The notes below the pieces were generated by a model. The model did no database searches. It was not told where the DNA came from and saw nothing but the letters and a program-made list of their open reading frames with translations. DNA of 64,000 bases from Cucumis sativus (taxonomy: Eukaryota; Streptophyta; Magnoliopsida; Cucurbitales; Cucurbitaceae), in contig NC_026656.2 of the NCBI RefSeq assembly GCF_000004075.3, forward strand, positions 17,246,607-17,310,606. Direction: 5' to 3'. The translations under genes and the position numbers were made by a program. Positions 62,577-64,000 of this stretch are shown in pieces (position 1 is the stretch's first letter; each line of letters begins with the position of its first letter).

Positions 62577-63667
62577 TTACTCTCTTTGTTCTTCTCCGTT
62601 TAGTTTGGCATCCTTGGCCACCCTAGTGTATGTCTCGAGCACTCCCTGAAAATGTGTGTTTGGCATTTACTGATAGAATTTCAAACAATTACAATTGGAG
62701 AAATTATTTGATGAGCTCGCCACATTGTTTTGTCAGTTCTGCATTGTTAGATGTATGAGAAAAACTGTAGAAATACAACATATTTATATCTAATGGTTAT
62801 TAGGAGCATGTAGATCCAAGACAACCCCCATCTTGACGGTCTCATTGTACAATTGATATCTTACAAGGAAAGAAATGCAAAGCTAGAGATTTACCTCTCC
62901 CTGAGTTGCACTTGGCTCACTATCCACATCGACTCTTTGCATAGTAGTCGTGGGTATGGAGTTCTGATCCTCCTTTACATCCTGCCTGGAAAGACTACCA
63001 TTGACAACAACTCCAACAGTTGCGCTCTTGTCGCCGTCATTTACAGTCAGAGATTCAGCCTTGGCAGACTCTTCCGCTTTCCTTTCTTCTTCCTCTCTTT
63101 GCTGTCTTAACCTAGCCTCTTGCTCCTTTAACCGTTTAAATCTGAAAATGATCAACACATTAAAAACCACGAAGTTCTAACCTGTTTTTGGTAAGAAATG
63201 ACTTCTAAGTTCTAACCTTTCACCAGGCTTTAGCCCTTCTGCTGTCGGCTTCTCCTCTTGACGAGCTACGGTGCTACTTGATATTGAGTTTAACTTGGGC
63301 GCTTCACTCTGGACTCGGACTTGTTTTTCTTCTTGTTTCATGATTTCATCAATGAACTGTTTGTCCAGGGTTTTTGCGCCACCTGCCTTTTGAAGCCATG
63401 CTTGCTGAGCTGTGCTCAAGATGTTATTGGTAAGCCTGAGTTACAACATCTGAGAGATATAAGAGATGCCAAAATTCTCAAGGAGACTACAGTAAAACTA
63501 GTAGAACCAGAAATGACAAAACGGTTTTGTCTATGGCTGGTTCTGATTAGAAAAATTGCTTACCAATAAAGACTTAGACCAGAAGGAACTGAAAGTGCAA
63601 AATATCCAATCATTAACAGTAGGAACTGCGTTATGGCTTGAGAACTCTTCATGCTCGGATCATTATT
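62577..63667 (-). CDS. ALBINO3/OXA1/YidC-family thylakoid insertase, 3' exons (partial)
   Basis: ALB3-type proteins insert membrane proteins such as LHCPs into thylakoids, with cpSRP. Four minus-strand exons are visible and stay in frame: 63667-63564, 63435-63217, 63141-62895, 62645-62577 (TAA). The first gives NNDPSMKSSQAITQFL, then LLMIGYFALSVPSGLSLYW, the last transmembrane helix of the YidC fold. The next gives LTNNILSTAQQAWLQKAGGA, the standard segment after it. A stromal tail follows with ERFKRLKEQEARLRQQREEE (charged coiled coil) and ends AKLNGEEQRE. The tail lacks the Arg/Lys-rich end I know from ALB3, so an ALBINO3-like (ALB4) identity is favoured but not certain. The N-terminal half and transit peptide lie right of the window. 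Confidence 0.85.
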
Positions 63668-64000
63668 CTGGATGTCACGAATGTAAGATACATTAGATAA
63701 CCCAAAATGAATCTATAGATTTTCCTTAAGACTGAAGTTAACTGTGATATAATGACCTTAGGCATTAGAGATTAAAAACAGGAAGAATTCATGGGAGTTA
63801 CAGCTGCAGATTTGATACAGTAATACTGGCCGTAAAAGAAAACTGATCGTCACCATTAAAAATTAGTTGAATTTCTTATTCGATTGTTTTTAATGTTAAA
63901 TATTCTGAAAGAGGATTATGGTGTGATCTAAGAAGATTTGAGAATTAACATAAATGCCTAGGTAGACAGTGACACGTCAACAAATATTGAGAAAATTACT
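63668..64000 (-). other. Intron of the ALB3-like gene, cut by the window edge
   Basis: No coding exon is evident. An acceptor on the minus strand (CAG at 63670-63668) borders the visible exon. Confidence 0.55.

Overview
The window is nuclear DNA of a flowering plant, a eudicot. The genes have many short GT-AG introns, AT-rich intergenic DNA and plant-specific families: plant eIF4B, plastid SufE, terminal-ear1-like RNA-binding protein, sieve element occlusion protein, BCP1-like arabinogalactan protein and ALBINO3-type insertase. The protein wording and an AT-rich fold-back repeat family near 48-49 kb look like Cucurbitaceae (Cucumis or a relative) to me, but that is recognition from memory, not a search. 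The overall state is ordinary gene-rich euchromatin.

Layout, left to right: last exon of a PP2C phosphatase (+, cut at the left edge); an intronless DUF868 gene (+); eIF4B (-) with a LINE remnant in its first intron; an intronless plastid SUFE2-like gene (-); a 14-exon GH27 gene of the APSE beta-L-arabinopyranosidase/alpha-galactosidase type (-); a 12-exon coilin gene (+); a 7-exon sieve element occlusion gene (+); a candidate minus-strand promoter of unknown product; tRNA-Thr(TGT) (-); a 63-residue membrane microprotein gene (+); a papain-like protease of the KDEL-tailed CEP group that lacks the KDEL tail (+); a terminal ear1/Mei2-like gene (-); a BCP1-like AGP (-); a cluster of fold-back repeats directly upstream of the CCT5 chaperonin subunit (+); a pectate lyase (-); and the 3' half of an ALBINO3/OXA1-family gene (-, cut at the right edge).

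The genes are not an operon or a cluster with a common pathway. Translation and protein folding (eIF4B, tRNA-Thr, CCT5), plastid function (SUFE2, ALB3-like), the cell wall (APSE, pectate lyase, AGP) and phloem or development (SEO, TEL, CEP-like) are simply neighbours. Exon borders were worked out by hand from splice signals and reading-frame continuity. The full gene models close in frame with family-typical lengths: eIF4B 531 aa, APSE-like 630 aa, coilin about 553 aa, SEO 703 aa, CEP-like 345 aa, TEL 644 aa, CCT5 535 aa, pectate lyase 415 aa.

I did not find a new biological system. The best second looks are: three introns that need GC-AG splice sites; the loss of the ER-retention tail in the CEP-like protease; a Trp-rich tandem repeat in coilin with a NAGNAG acceptor in the same gene; the fold-back repeat cluster abutting the CCT5 promoter; an orphan TATA plus telo-box promoter near 31.26 kb; and perfect hairpin or palindrome sequences at 46.1 and 59.5 kb.
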